Assembly: GCA_963169105.1 (NCBI GenBank)
Contig: OY720643.1
Coordinates: forward strand, 96,792,848 to 96,856,847
Reading direction: 5' to 3'
Origin: Ceriagrion tenellum
Lineage: Eukaryota; Arthropoda; Insecta; Odonata; Coenagrionidae
DNA: 64,000 nt
Part shown: positions 37,387-48,000 of the stretch, piece by piece
Position numbering within the stretch: the stretch's first letter is position 1
Layout: every line of letters begins with the position of its first letter
Program-made: the position numbers and the translations under genes
Notes under the pieces: model-generated
What the model was told of the DNA's origin: nothing
Database searches by the model: none
The model's input: the letters and a program-made list of their open reading frames with translations, nothing else

Positions 37387-37839
37387 AAAATCGCTAGGGT
37401 CTTACGGAAGCATGACGTGGTCACGAGGTTTAACTGTGTCACCAAGATAGCCGACATTCTCCCCGGGTCCAAGGACAGAGTTCCATCAACCCTCTCCGAA
37501 GGCGTTTATTAAGTGCCGTGCTCCTGTGGGAAGTCATACATAGGCGAAACCTTCAGAGCCTTGGGCACTCGGCTGAAGGAACACCAGAGAGCGACAAAAA
37601 ATAGACAATTCAAAGCATCTGCTATCTCAGAGCACGCATGGAGTGAACCGGGAAACACCGTACAATTCGAAGACGCAAAAATAATAGCCAAGGAAAACAG
37701 GTACTTCCCGAGAATAATAAGAGAGGCTATAGAAATCGTAAAAACACCAAAGAATTTTAACAGAGAAGATGGATACCCATTGCACAGCGTTTGGAAGAGA
37801 GTAGTAAGTTTCCCGCGCAAACGCGACGCTGCTCCATGA
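37387..37839 (+). pseudogene. PLE C-terminal ORF fragment with GIY-YIG endonuclease motif
   Basis: One frame runs from 37387 to the stop after 37836 and is interrupted only by a TAA at 37510-37512. Before the stop it reads LRKHDVVTRFNCVTKIADIL and then VPSTLSEGVY. After it comes VPCSCGKSYIGETFRALGTR, where CSCGKSYIGET matches the PLE form of the GIY-YIG nuclease (CxCGk-YIGeT). Downstream are LKEHQRATKN, SAISEHAW (the conserved S-iaEHa helix) and RIIREAIEI, which carries the conserved R-REA-EI. In PLE proteins this nuclease nicks target DNA for priming by the linked reverse transcriptase. The RT domain is absent here. The TAA sits where family members commonly have Lys (VYKVPCSCG), so a single change could have made it. 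Confidence 0.85.
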
Positions 37840-37894
37840 TTGGCCGGAGCATTGATCGCTTTTTGGCGCCTAACTTGGCCTATATAAGGACGGA

Positions 37895-37965
37895 CCAAAA
37901 CCTTCTCGCCATCACCTGAGGACGCCAGCAGGATAGCTGGCGAAACTGTTGTGCTGAATGACAAC
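37895..37965 (+). other. PLE ORF-end motif with hammerhead-like core
   Basis: A second frame near the right arm reads PEDASRIAGETVVLNDN and then stops, the conserved tail of PLE proteins (P-d-a---a-ETVV). At RNA level the same bases contain CTGAGGA (37916-37922), a GCCAGC/GCTGGC stem with an AGGATA loop, then GAAAC. This is the order of a hammerhead ribozyme core (CUGANGA, stem II, GAAA), and PLEs are known to carry hammerhead motifs. One extra C before stem II and no confirmed stems I and III keep this tentative. Confidence 0.4.
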
Positions 37966-38562
37966 TGACGCGGATGCAACCCGAGAAATGTTGAAATCAT
38001 TTGATAAACGCCGCGGAAACATGCGAACTATTGTGTATAGTGGTTTGGAATAAGTGGTTGAAAAAGCGGTATTGACACCGTTCCATTCAAAAGTTAAATG
38101 TTTATAGGTTTCACTTATAAATGATTGTAAAATTCACATTAAAAATGTTTTATATCCATGGAATATTAATTTTGCGGTGATATTATTAAGATTACCTTAA
38201 GGACGAGGTCTTATGTGTTCCTCAGAGTTGGTAATTCATCATACCTGTTACAAAAATATACTAATGTATTAAAATTAGATAATTTATGCTGGAAATTAAA
38301 AGCAGGACGCAAGATTTTACTTTTGCATGCACGCAATGATTTTTATTATATATAGATAGATCCAAGTTTCTCGAGGATACTCTTTCTTGGTGAGTATTGG
38401 CTACTATAGACTTTATTTTAAAACTGCTGAAAAATGGAATATATTCTTTTAAAGGAACGGACAAACACCACAAAATAATGTGAAGGAAGTGAAGGCACTC
38501 CGATTAAATAGGGCAACGAATAATTCATGCCTTCCATTTTTCGTTATTTATGGAATGAGTAC
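37947..38562 (+). repeat. PLE right inverted arm (about 616 bp)
   Basis: It begins TGTTGTGCTGAATGACAACT, overlapping the end of the PLE coding tail, and ends TTATGGAATGAGTAC. It pairs with 36769-37383. It corresponds to the LTR-like 3' segment of the element; the left arm is the inverted copy. Confidence 0.83.
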
Positions 38563-39135
38563 TGTAACTACTTTAAGAAATTATTACAATACTATATTAT
38601 TAAAATAATATTATTATTACAATACTTTAATACTTTAAGAAAGCAATCAACTATATTTGTCACTTACCACTTCTCTTCCAGGACAGCCTTCAACAAACGC
38701 TGGAATGAATCCAGGACTCCACTCGCTTGACAAAAGTGAAAACGTCCATGTGGTTTGATGAGAATTTTGTGCGTTCCCATACATTTTCATCTCTTGAATA
38801 ATTTAATACCTAATATTTTCCTCCCATCTTAATAAATCCATTGTTCTCCAATATATTGAGATATCCATTTTGTCTCGAGCTTACTTCAATCTCCTGGATG
38901 ACTCCTGGTGCATGCCGTCATCCTTGCCAAACTGTGAAACATAAAAAATTCAGGCTAATTATTTTTTGTAGCCGTGAGGTTAATAAACGTATTCATTCTT
39001 TTCTTCTCCCGACCGCAAACTTCAATTACAAAATATGCAAAAAAAATAGAGGCAGTACATATGTATACCCTTTACTACGCTTATTAGGAATAGAACGAAT
39101 AAAAATGAAAATATATAAGAACTGCAAGGGAGGAA
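38563..39135. other. No feature recognised
   Basis: The first 80 bp are very AT-rich with short ATTATT repeats. A 108-codon plus frame at 38841-39167 runs into the LINE remnant and is unrecognised. Confidence 0.5.
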
Positions 39136-39205
39136 GGGATCTTGGGAAGGAAGGAGGGCTGCAGTGAACTAATCATTGGACTGAACGACCAATGACGATG
39201 ATAAG
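39136..39205 (+). mobile_element. Minimal LINE 3'-end remnant
   Basis: GGAAGGAGGGCTGCAGTGAA, CTAATCATTGGACTGAACGA and CCAATGACGATGAT match the last 60-70 bp of the LINE family (GGGCTGCAGTCAACCAATC, then ATTGAACGACCAATGATGATG). Upstream bases do not clearly continue the element. Confidence 0.55.
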
Positions 39206-39739
39206 AAATATATTTAGAATGTATTTCCCATGCAAAATTTTCAAATTGTACGCGACACTTAGTTTTATCTACATCTATATAATACCCTGCGAGCCGCGTG
39301 CGGGTCGAGCAGTAGCAGAGAGTGTTAGGTCACCAGCCGTGTAAAGGTGTAAGTTTCTGGAGATGAATGGTGACATGGTTTATAGGAATGTAGTAAGTGG
39401 AGCTCACTTTTATTGTGCTCGCTTATTGCACACGGAAAGAACGATTTTTTATTCATATCTGTTCGGAAGTGTATCTCTCTTATTTTATCGCATCTGTCAG
39501 ACCTAGAGATGTAGTGAGGAGTCATGATAATATTCTCTGTGTCGCTTTCAAAAATATCAGTTCTGAATTTCTCAAGCAACTTAAAATGACTTGAACTGAA
39601 GAAAACTCTCAAGAAACTCAAAATGGACTTTATGACTCAAAATATATTGTTCCTTTTGCATATACCTCCGTACTAGGAATCTGAGAGCACTATCAACCAT
39701 GAAAGAAATTTATTTTACAGACAATAATACATGTTTACT
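39206..39739. other. No feature recognised
   Basis: Overlapping frames of 98 codons (minus) and 65 codons (plus) near 39325-39621 are unrecognised; the rest is AT-rich. Confidence 0.5.
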
Positions 39740-39940
39740 TCTACGATGTATAACAAATATCAAGTCGTCAGCCTCTGATAAGGCTACGTACATTTGCTAA
39801 TAATTTTTTGGAATGCTGAGAAAGTTTTGTGAAACTCCTCAGAGGAAAAATTATCCACCTTGACCCGGACTCGAACCTGGATCCCTCAATTTCCGGCCGA
39901 GTGCTTTGGACAGTTAAGCTTCGAAGGTGTCCTCATCCCC
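39740..39940 (-). mobile_element. tRNA-derived SINE
   Basis: On the minus strand, GAAGCTTAACTGTCCAAAGC (A-box region, plus about 39901-39923) precedes a perfect B-box in CCAGGTTCGAGTCCGG (plus 39865-39880). A body follows, CAAGGTGGATAATTTTTCCT then GAGGAGTTTCACAAAAC, running toward 39740. The D- and T-arms are recognisable but the acceptor pairing is poor, so it is a SINE rather than a tRNA. Confidence 0.6.
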
Positions 39941-40429
39941 TGTGGATGTTTTTCCGTAGATATTTTTCCATGGTAATAGTTTTCCGTAGTTTCAGATCCG
40001 TGGCTATTTCCGGTGTACTTGAAATCGGTGCTGAGACGTTTTTTTATTTACTCTGATATACAATTTTCTCTAGCAAAAGTAAAAGGGATTAAAACCATTT
40101 TCAATTGGAGGAATTTAAAAGCCTTAGGTCTTAAAAACACTGAGTTTGTGAATTTCTTCTACACCGAAAAAGTAGGTCCTAGGTAGATAAAGCAGTAACC
40201 TGTAAAGAAATTACTATTACCTTATATTTTTAGCAGTCAAAAAAGTGTCATTGCTACATTTTATTCATTGGCTTAACCTCTTTGGGAGAGGGTAAATATA
40301 TATTGCCTCAACTCTCCACTCATCAAGTCAAAATTTCATACGAATACGTTACCTAAACCTCAAAATTTAGGGCCGAACCGCGACGCCACTATAAACAATT
40401 CAAAGACTCTTAAAACCCTCACTGAAATC
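39941..40429. other. No feature recognised
   Basis: AT-rich sequence with only short frames. Confidence 0.55.
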
Positions 40430-41020
40430 TCTCTGCGCGTAAACCAGGGAACTGCTCGCTCCGAATCCCCGAGCCTCCCGAAGAAAAAAAAAAAAGAACG
40501 GTAGCAAGCGTTCCATTTCACTCCGGCATCATCCCAAAACCTCTCTCTCTCCTCAGAGAGGGGGCTGATGGGTAGGGAAGTCAGCCTGGGTAAACGGGTT
40601 CAAGGGAGAGACCGGGAGAGGAAGTAAGGAAACATCAAAATGTCCGACCAACCTTCATTTTCGCGCGGTCGACCAGATAATGCGGCTGGCATTTCCTCCT
40701 CTGCCTGCAAGCGCCATTCGAGGGGACCCGGCTACGGGACTTGACTACGGCCGCCATTGCCATCGTTTTGCGTTCGCCGCGCCGTCGCAGCGCATATATA
40801 TGTACATATATCCGAACATATGTCAGTAGGAATGTCGCAGGGTGCGCGCACGAAGAAAAAAAAGGACGCACATCGCGCGGCAGGATATAAATCCACGTAG
40901 AAAAAAAGAAGGCCAGCGACGGCGTAATCTGGACCCGGGATCGCTTTGCCGTTAAGTTCTGGTGGAGAGCGCGTGGCTCTGGGGTCGGCGCTAGTCCGTA
41001 AACGCCCACGTATCATTCAT
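40430..41020. other. GC/CpG-rich block, possible regulatory or repeat-derived island
   Basis: It contains a small CT/GA hairpin (CCTCTCTCTCTCCTCAGAGAGG) and CpG-rich stretches such as TTCGCCGCGCCGTCGCAGCG and GACCCGGGATCGCTTTGCCG. Minus frames of 124 and 94 codons cross it. Part of their translation (ELNGKAIPGPDYAV) resembles spurious peptides from tRNA-like repeats, so part of the block may be an old SINE. No gene is claimed. Confidence 0.35.
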
Positions 41021-42924
41021 ATTCGCATTTTTTCATGCTGGAATTTTTTTCGGGAGCAGAGGTAGAAAAATACTTGATCGTTTTACCTGAACGATTTAAC
41101 TTGGATGAAATGAATAAGAAGCCATTTTTAGGATAAAGAGAAAAAAGTGAGAAGGAAAATGGCGTCTTCAGATGAATGACATTCAAAGTAGTTCAATAAC
41201 TACATGAAACACTTAAAACTGTAAGTAGTTTGTTTTCGGATTTTGTCAATTAGCACCACGAAGTAATGTTCCTATTGGGATGGTTCAGTAGGATGCCAAG
41301 AAATTTGCTCTCCCATTCACGATTTAAGGTTTTTTCAGAAGGATGCAACGGGACTGGACAACCCATAATATTAGTAAAAGATACAAAAATTAACATACAA
41401 ACAATAATGGACTAAATATATTTATATACATTGAAAAGAGCTAGAAAACAGCGTTTTGTTATAATTTTCAAACATTTTCCTGGGTAATTTTATATATTAG
41501 GCTAAACCCAGACCCCTTCTACTTAACTTCTCAAAAATATACAGGATCCTCCCAAGGCCTAAATTCTAAGTACGTCACTGCTTTAGGATCGGGATTTCGG
41601 TCCATATTCCGGTGATGGTGGAGATTTTCTGGTTGAATTCTAATTCTGATTGCAATACCATGGGCGAATCATTTCAAACACAGAAAGCACCAACCCCACG
41701 GTCGATCACGCTAATTGAAGTGAAGCTGATTTTCTTAACTGAATAAAAAATGACCATGGAATTCGTTAATATTTGCCATGGTGAATATCGACATGTACAG
41801 AGAAATGACCCATTTGCCTAAAGCTTGCTGAGTCAATTTTCAGGACACTCTGCCATCCAGGCATCCTAATTTTTGGGTTGAATTAAGGGTTTTCAAGGAA
41901 CTTGATGTTAGACAAATGTGCGGATTCCTTGAATGCTTATCTCTAGAATAAGCAACTGAGTATAAGTAAGCAAAATAGAGTACTTCTCCGGTTGGAGTAG
42001 ATTTTACACCAATTTATATATCCAAAATGTGTATACTTAGTCTTCTTAGTCGTAGAATACTGCATTTAAAAATACGCGAACGAATTAACCCTCATACGTA
42101 TTCATGGCTTACATACTAATATGCAAGAAGGCGTAAAATGGAATTTTTTTCTAATAAAAATTTCATTTTTCTCTGTGACCAACGAGTGGGCTTGAGTAAT
42201 TATTTCTCTATTTCATTCTTCAAGTGTTCTCCATCAATTCCGAGAATAATGAGTCAATTATATAATTCTTCAACCTGTTTTATTGGTAGATATGCATCGA
42301 AAAAGGGAATTGTATTTATATAGCTAAATCTCATTGTAAAAAATAAAGGAATGTTTCCATTATCCTTCTCACGTTCTTAACATACCTCTCGCATCATCAT
42401 ATTCACTTCTCCTTGATAGGGAAAATCGTTCATCGAAAAACTCATTTCATTGGTAAAATTAAATTCGGAGTCCCAAGTTTGTAAATTAATATTATTCCGA
42501 AAGAAAGCTGCGTTACACGCAAACCTTGACGAAAATTGGGCTCGTATCTTTTCCTTCATCCACTTTCTCCAATTATATCATATTTTTTCTAAAAACTACT
42601 AGTCTGCAAGGAACTCATACTAAGTCTAGGACTATTTATGTATATCAGCCTTTTGAAGAAGGAAATCTCACTAGTGAACACTATGGTAAAGAAGACAGTA
42701 CTTTTTTTGACGTGAAAGATGCCTTTAGGTTTTTAAAAGAATAGAAAAGCAAGAGAAATCGAGGTCAACAATGGAAAAGGCAGTAAATATGCATGAATTT
42801 TTCTGCATTTTGGACACTATGTAACTGTACCTATTCAATAAATGCTGGATACATGGAAAATTCATTAAAAAAAGGAAAGCAAGAAAAATCATCAATTAAA
42901 AGGAACCAGCAGTTTTTAAAAGTG
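41021..42924. other. No gene recognised
   Basis: Short frames only (up to 72 codons, plus, 42526-42744). Sequence from about 42570 may be the 5' continuation of the LINE that follows, but I see no diagnostic motif before 42925. Confidence 0.5.
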
Positions 42925-44075
42925 CAGAGAAACAATGGCGAAGATTTTAGGGGCATCAGTCTTGTATATAATATATATTTATATACACATGCAAGAATAA
43001 TATTAAGGAAACCAGGGGTTATTGCAGAAGCAAAATTGTGGAACCATTGATGGGTTTTTGTGAATGAAGCACTACATTCGATGCAATATGTAAATTAAAA
43101 CAAATGTAGGAGAAGAGAATCCAATTTGGGAACGCAGATCGACTTTATTGGTTTGATAGTATCAACAGGGCTATTCTTCGAAAAATTATGGTGTAGATAA
43201 TTTCTGAAAGGTATTACTGACGAAAATTAAAGTTAATACAAAAATACCTCCTTTACTATCGGCACAGCAAAGGAATTGACAGAAGCACTGAAGACAAACT
43301 AAGGAGTGAGACAAGGCTGATGCATATCTCCAAACCTTTGTAACATCTATCGAGACAATGTGGTAAAACGATGTAAATGAATCTGTAAACGCGGTATAAA
43401 GTGAGTAACAAATCTAACGGTAAACATGTTATACATGCTGACGATGTTGTTATCGTACCACGGATGGAAAATAACTCACAGAGGGAAGCATTTTCCCTAG
43501 CAAAAATATAGCAGAGGAAAATGGACTAATAATGTCGCCGCAATAAATCAAAGTTGAAGACATTTTTGGGAAAACATCCAGTTATATTAATTATGCTAAT
43601 AAATTACCAAATCTTAGCGCAGGTATTTAGGTGCAAAGCATCTATCATAGATGATCAAGATGTAAGCAAACTGAACATATTTAAAAACATTAAGAAACAA
43701 TTAATATAACTCTGAATATAATAGAAGAAAAGAGACTAAATTTTAAATTTTACAAAATTACGGCAGATCCATTAGAATTGTTTAGGAGTGAGATATGGGC
43801 ACTCTCCAAGAGACAGAAATAAAAATGAATCAGCAGAAATGAAATTGCTGAGAGCAGTAAAACGTTGCGCATTACACGATATAATCGACAATGATAACAA
43901 AAGACAATATTTGTACATTTTAAATCATAAAATGATTTGAAAAAATACAAAATTGACTGGCGCAAATTTGTTGGAAGAATACATTCGTCTCTACAAAATT
44001 ACTTTGGAGCACAAGTTTTGAGGACAATGAAGCGTTAGACGTCCCAGGTTAAGATGGTTTCCGTAACAGGTAGTA
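42925..44075 (+). pseudogene. Reverse transcriptase remnant of a second LINE family
   Basis: Joined frames give the RT landmarks in order. NGEDFRGISLVYNIY is RT block 1, the N-yRgIsLl-v-Y-i motif. Next come GTAKELTEALKTN and GVRQG-CISPNLCNIY (the GVRQGD-iSP-LFn motif). Then KSNGKHVIHADDVVIVPRM has the catalytic box as HADD rather than YADD (43434-43445). LAKI-AEENGLIMS follows, then CKASIIDDQD. The C-terminal part has SAEMKLLRAVKRCALHDI and finally RRPRLRWF near the 3' end. Frameshifts and stops are numerous, so it is dead. Sequence and end differ from the family at 1120 and 19150. Confidence 0.75.
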
Positions 44076-44639
44076 TTGCCTTATCCATCAAGTGCAGAAG
44101 AGTAATGTACTCGTACATGGCACTCACAATCTTTTATCTAATTAAATAGATGAAAAGAAGAGCAATCTTTTACCAAAGCTTCAATTACGACCCGTTTTGA
44201 TGTTCAAAATTATCACCAATCACTACATAATCTTCACTTGATGATGATGCAATATATGGACACTATGTTGCTACTTGTTTTGTTTTTGTGACGGCAATCA
44301 CACGTTTTTTTTCAAAATGTTTCCACTCCACGAATTTTTATTCGAATACACTAAATTTTTATTTAAATTCAATATTTGACAGGAATTTTGACCGTGGAAT
44401 ATGAAAATTGATTCTTCAGCAAAGTCTATGAATACCAATGCGCACGTAGAGCAAAGAAAATGTTTTCCACCTATTTTCACGACATACCCACAAAAATCAG
44501 CTAATTCATTCACATTTTGGGAGTAAGAAGTAAGCAACTGGCGGAAAAATACATGTTGACCAATGATAGCGGAGTCGATAGTGATAGCAAAATGAAAGTG
44601 AGCGCCGTGGTCTCGCACACACTCGCCACCAAAGCCAAC
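44076..44639. other. No feature recognised
   Basis: A 106-codon minus frame at 44298-44618 is unrecognised; the rest is AT-rich. Confidence 0.5.
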
Positions 44640-44880
44640 GATTTAATGGAGTGTCGTGGGGTTCCCCATCTTCGACCCCTGCCGCATGGGAGCAGTACAT
44701 CTTTCCCCGCCTAAGTGAAAGGAAAATGGCGCTTTACTGCGGGAAAATTGACTTTCAAAACGACAGGGAAAATATGGAGCGGAGAGAGAGGGGGGAAATG
44801 GAAAAGGAAAGTGGCATCGCTCAAAACAACCACATGGGGCGCCGGCCAGATACGTCACGATTTCACTGTGAGTAAACATA
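44640..44880 (+). other. GC-richer block with exon-like features, unproven
   Basis: An open frame of 74 codons (44651-44875) in balanced-composition sequence ends just after ACTGTGAGTA, a good splice-donor match (about 44867-44876). The overlapping 122-codon minus frame argues that the openness is compositional. The peptide is not recognised. Confidence 0.25.
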
Positions 44881-45160
44881 TCTGAGGGATGAAAAAAAAT
44901 TGAAACCAATGTATTTGCATGTACAATACTCCTCTTGCCACAGGGAAAGCGTTTCCTGGAAACCGAATCATGAAGAAAAACTAATAACACGGTTGACGAA
45001 TGCAAGCCCACAGGCCATCGGTAAAACGGTCAACTGGATTTGCATTGATCGAATTTCACCGTGACGGCAGGAGAAGAGCCTAGGCAATGAACACAGGGTG
45101 GAATATGATATAATCATCGACAGATTTTCCAATTAAGTCGATTACTGTCCCCACAATAGT
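44881..45160. other. No feature recognised
   Basis: Short stretch without repeats or open frames of note. Confidence 0.55.
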
Positions 45161-45264
45161 TCCCATCTAGGGCAGGAGTGTTCGAAGGGGAATGCTATAC
45201 GTTTTGAAACATGGTACTATCAAACGATACGGACAGAATGGACGATATCAGGCGTCAAATTGTT
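45161..45264 (+). repeat. 104-bp direct repeat, copy A
   Basis: It runs from TCCCATCTAGGGCAGGAGTG to GGCGTCAAATTGTT and is nearly identical to 45902-46005. The interval between the copies is 637 bp. Confidence 0.85.
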
Positions 45265-45901
45265 GAAATGAGTGAGCGAGACCATGGTGAGGAATCCACT
45301 TCGTAAAATACAACAACAAATTAACCACACCGACCTATACTTCAGTCTAGAGTCTCATGAAGGTGTTTCCAATAATATTTCATCAACTAGATCAAATATT
45401 TTGTTCAACCGCAGTGATTTAAAGATTTGAGAAAATTATTTCCTTTTCAATTAAATCGGCTGCCAAAACTTAGGCCAGTTTAGTAAACTTTATGTGGGAA
45501 AATTTATAGTTTTGTCTTGAAATATCTGAGTTGTATCAGAAAATGTCAATTTTGCACATAATTTTCATTCCACACGATTCCATTCCGCACATAATTGTCA
45601 GCCGATTGTCAATACTTTCATGGAATGATGTTAAAAATAGTAGTAAAAGTTTGCTCATTAGAGAAGTACAAAACATTTACATTCACAGAATTGAATCGTA
45701 TTAACACAAAGAAGCTAAAATTTTGAAAAACACAAAGAAAATTATTTTCATTATATAAACATTCCATGTCAACATTGTAAAGCGATTTTTACTCTATGTT
45801 TGGCGATCGGTGAAGCAATTAAGACATCTGCGTAAGTAACTCCGAAGAGGACCGTCAAAGTTCTATAAACACGTAAACACATAGTTCTCCATCAACCAAA
45901 T
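45265..45901. other. Interval between 104-bp direct repeats
   Basis: 637 bp of AT-rich sequence without a recognisable frame. I see no convincing primer-binding site after copy A or polypurine tract before copy B, so it does not look like a miniature LTR element. Confidence 0.5.
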
Positions 45902-46030
45902 TCCCAACTAGGGCAGGAGTGTTCGAAGTGGAATGCTATACGTTTTGAAACATGGTACTATCAAACGATACGGACAGAATGAACGAGATCAGGCGTCAAA
46001 TTGTTTATAATATCAGGCGTCAAATTGTTT
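45902..46030 (+). repeat. 104-bp direct repeat, copy B, with short tandem tail
   Basis: 45902-46005 matches copy A with few differences. The last 20 bp (ATCAGGCGTCAAATTGTTTA) are then repeated once more, at 46011-46030, giving a local tandem tail. Confidence 0.85.
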
Positions 46031-47082
46031 AATAATGTCTACAAATATCATCTATTATACCAATTATTAGTACTATCCGTAGTCATGTATTTAATAATTC
46101 GTGTGTAAAAGTGTGGTCCTTATATAATTAATATAATTATCTAGTGTGAATTACAAAACTTCGTTCTTTCTCTTTTTTCATACGATTAAAAAACTGAATA
46201 TGTATATATAAAAATTTATGAATTTATCTTAGTAATAGGTTCATGAGAAGGAACTTGTGCCATAAAATTTACTTTCAAAAATTGCACAATGGGCTTACAA
46301 ACCAATCCGTGCGTAATAATTAAGGATTAAATCTGTGGACCATATTTTCACGCCCAGTAGAGGAAATAGACTATCTCTGAGGTCACGCGGTCTGTGACGG
46401 AGCATGAGTCATGTCTCTTGGCTCCGTCTGTTTTCCTCAGCAACGATCTATAAAGCAGTGTTTTAAGCTCACGACAAGGAGAGCGCAAAAAAAATTCTTC
46501 TCGCGATATAAAACCAGCATTTGGGAAGGTTCAGAGAAAATGAGCCATAAGGGCGATAAAGGGGTAACGTAGTGCCTTGCAGAGCCTGCGTCGAAGGCCA
46601 GTGAACCGAAAAGACAATGAAGAAAAATTAAATCAAAAAAATTACTTCAAGGAAACTAGAGCGCACCGCCTATCAGCTCGTCGTTATGGATTTTGTGAAA
46701 AAATCTGCTTTTCTCACAAAATAACATTTTACAGTACCTGCGAACATATAAAAATATACAAAACATTTATTCAACCTTCGTCCTTTTATTTTTTCTTCAT
46801 TTTCACTATCAATGGCAGATTTTGTCTGAAAGTTTTCAACCATATTACAAAACTAAATAAAAATTGGCTTCAGAGATCTCAATATTAATGCTATCAAATT
46901 AGTCTCTGAAATTGAAGTTAAAAAATCTAGAAGTTCGTTCACGGGAAAATTAGGCTGTTTCATGAATTATTGGGGAATTTTGTATAAAAGAGAACTCAAC
47001 ACAAAGGTACAAAATATAAATGAAATAGGGGATATTACTGATTGATGATCTTAATCGTTCTGAACATTGAAACTTTAGCAAA
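46031..47082. other. No gene recognised
   Basis: A 103-codon plus frame at 46577-46888 is unrecognised and F/K-rich. The rest is AT-rich. Confidence 0.55.
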
Positions 47083-47090
47083 TGCATGAC
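47083..47090. repeat. 8-bp target-site duplication, left (copy 2)
   Basis: TGCATGAC directly precedes the CATGA terminus and is identical to 48001-48008. Confidence 0.85.
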
Positions 47091-48000
47091 CATGAATATA
47101 TATTATGGATTGGGATCTCGTTGCCAAAAACTGTTGTCTAGAATTCCGTAAGCAAATACATTTTTGGAAAATGGTGCCGCCTAGTGACGAAACACGGAAG
47201 TTCAAAGTAAATACAGGCGACAGATTGTAAATAAATAAGTCTTAACGGTTTTACCATGAATTTCTAATTCCCAAACTACTATTTGGATGAACTGGTTTTT
47301 ACTTACAAGTAATCATAATGTAGTGGATAAAAACTACGTAATTGTACACTTTTTTAATATCGTTCAGTCTACAGATATATTTATCCTCTCCAAGTTTAAT
47401 TACTCAAATGCACAACTTCTTTGCACTTCGTGAATATCGCTATACGGAAATTTAATAATAATGCGAGGTGAATTCATGAGTATTTACAATGGCCATCATT
47501 GCAGTGTAGGTATAAAGAATGCACTTACCGCCGCTATGAATAGATTCTTATTTTTCAGTCCAAGTCTCCTATTTTGGATCCTCGTAGAAGCATACACTGT
47601 TTTGCAGCCTGGTAAAAAGCAAATTCTGTTCAAACAAGGCATTCTGAATTCTTTGTTTAGGCAAAATAGGCTTAATGCATTCCAATTAAAATCGGATTCT
47701 GGCAAACAACGAAGTCGGCACACGATGAACGTTTCATTGACCTCTTACTGATTTCCTGTAATAGATTTTTCTTCTCTAAGCTAGCAAAATATATTCTAAG
47801 CATCAATTAATTCATATTTTCTCGATTGCTATTGAATATTCACCACAATCTCTCGTTAGCAACAATCAGCTACGTCTATTCAACAGAAAAGGCTCTAATC
47901 GAAGAAGCGCCAAGGACTGGGTGAACTAAAAGTGGAAATTTAGGCAACACGTAGCCTAGGCAACAATGCCAAACATCCTAATTCATAATATATATTCATG
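47091..48000 (-). mobile_element. Non-autonomous DNA transposon (8-bp TSD; P- or hAT-like), copy 2
   Basis: 910 bp, beginning CATGAATATATATTATGG and ending CATAATATATATTCATG, with a perfect 8-bp duplication (TGCATGAC) on both sides. It is inverted relative to copy 1 at 34473-35412 and visibly similar along its length. Relative to copy 1 it has a small duplication containing GTTGCCTAGGCTACGTGTTGCC. The plus frame at 47461-47751 (96 codons) and the minus frame at 47496-47723 (75 codons) have partial counterparts in copy 1 but with frameshifts. The two bona fide insertion sites define the element ends. Each terminus is itself an imperfect palindrome. Confidence 0.87.

Larger units (their letters stand above)
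36769..38562 (+). mobile_element. Penelope-like retroelement, 5'-truncated, with long inverted terminal arms
   Basis: A 1.8-kb unit. Its left arm (36769-37383) is the near-identical reverse complement of its right arm (37947-38562). The 563-bp centre encodes the C-terminal GIY-YIG endonuclease region of a PLE. PLE copies are known to carry an LTR-like segment downstream of the ORF and, often, an inverted partial copy at the truncated 5' end; this arrangement fits. The arms differ by scattered substitutions and small indels, so the insertion is moderately old. I could not identify a target-site duplication. If transcribed, it would form a stem of about 615 bp. Confidence 0.82.

Noticed and set aside
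37509..38000. 163-codon minus-strand frame across the PLE centre
   Set aside because: Antisense shadow of the GIY-YIG coding frame; the sense strand carries the family motifs.
45161..46005. Miniature LTR retrotransposon (TRIM)
   Set aside because: No TG/CA ends, primer-binding site, polypurine tract or target duplication could be seen.
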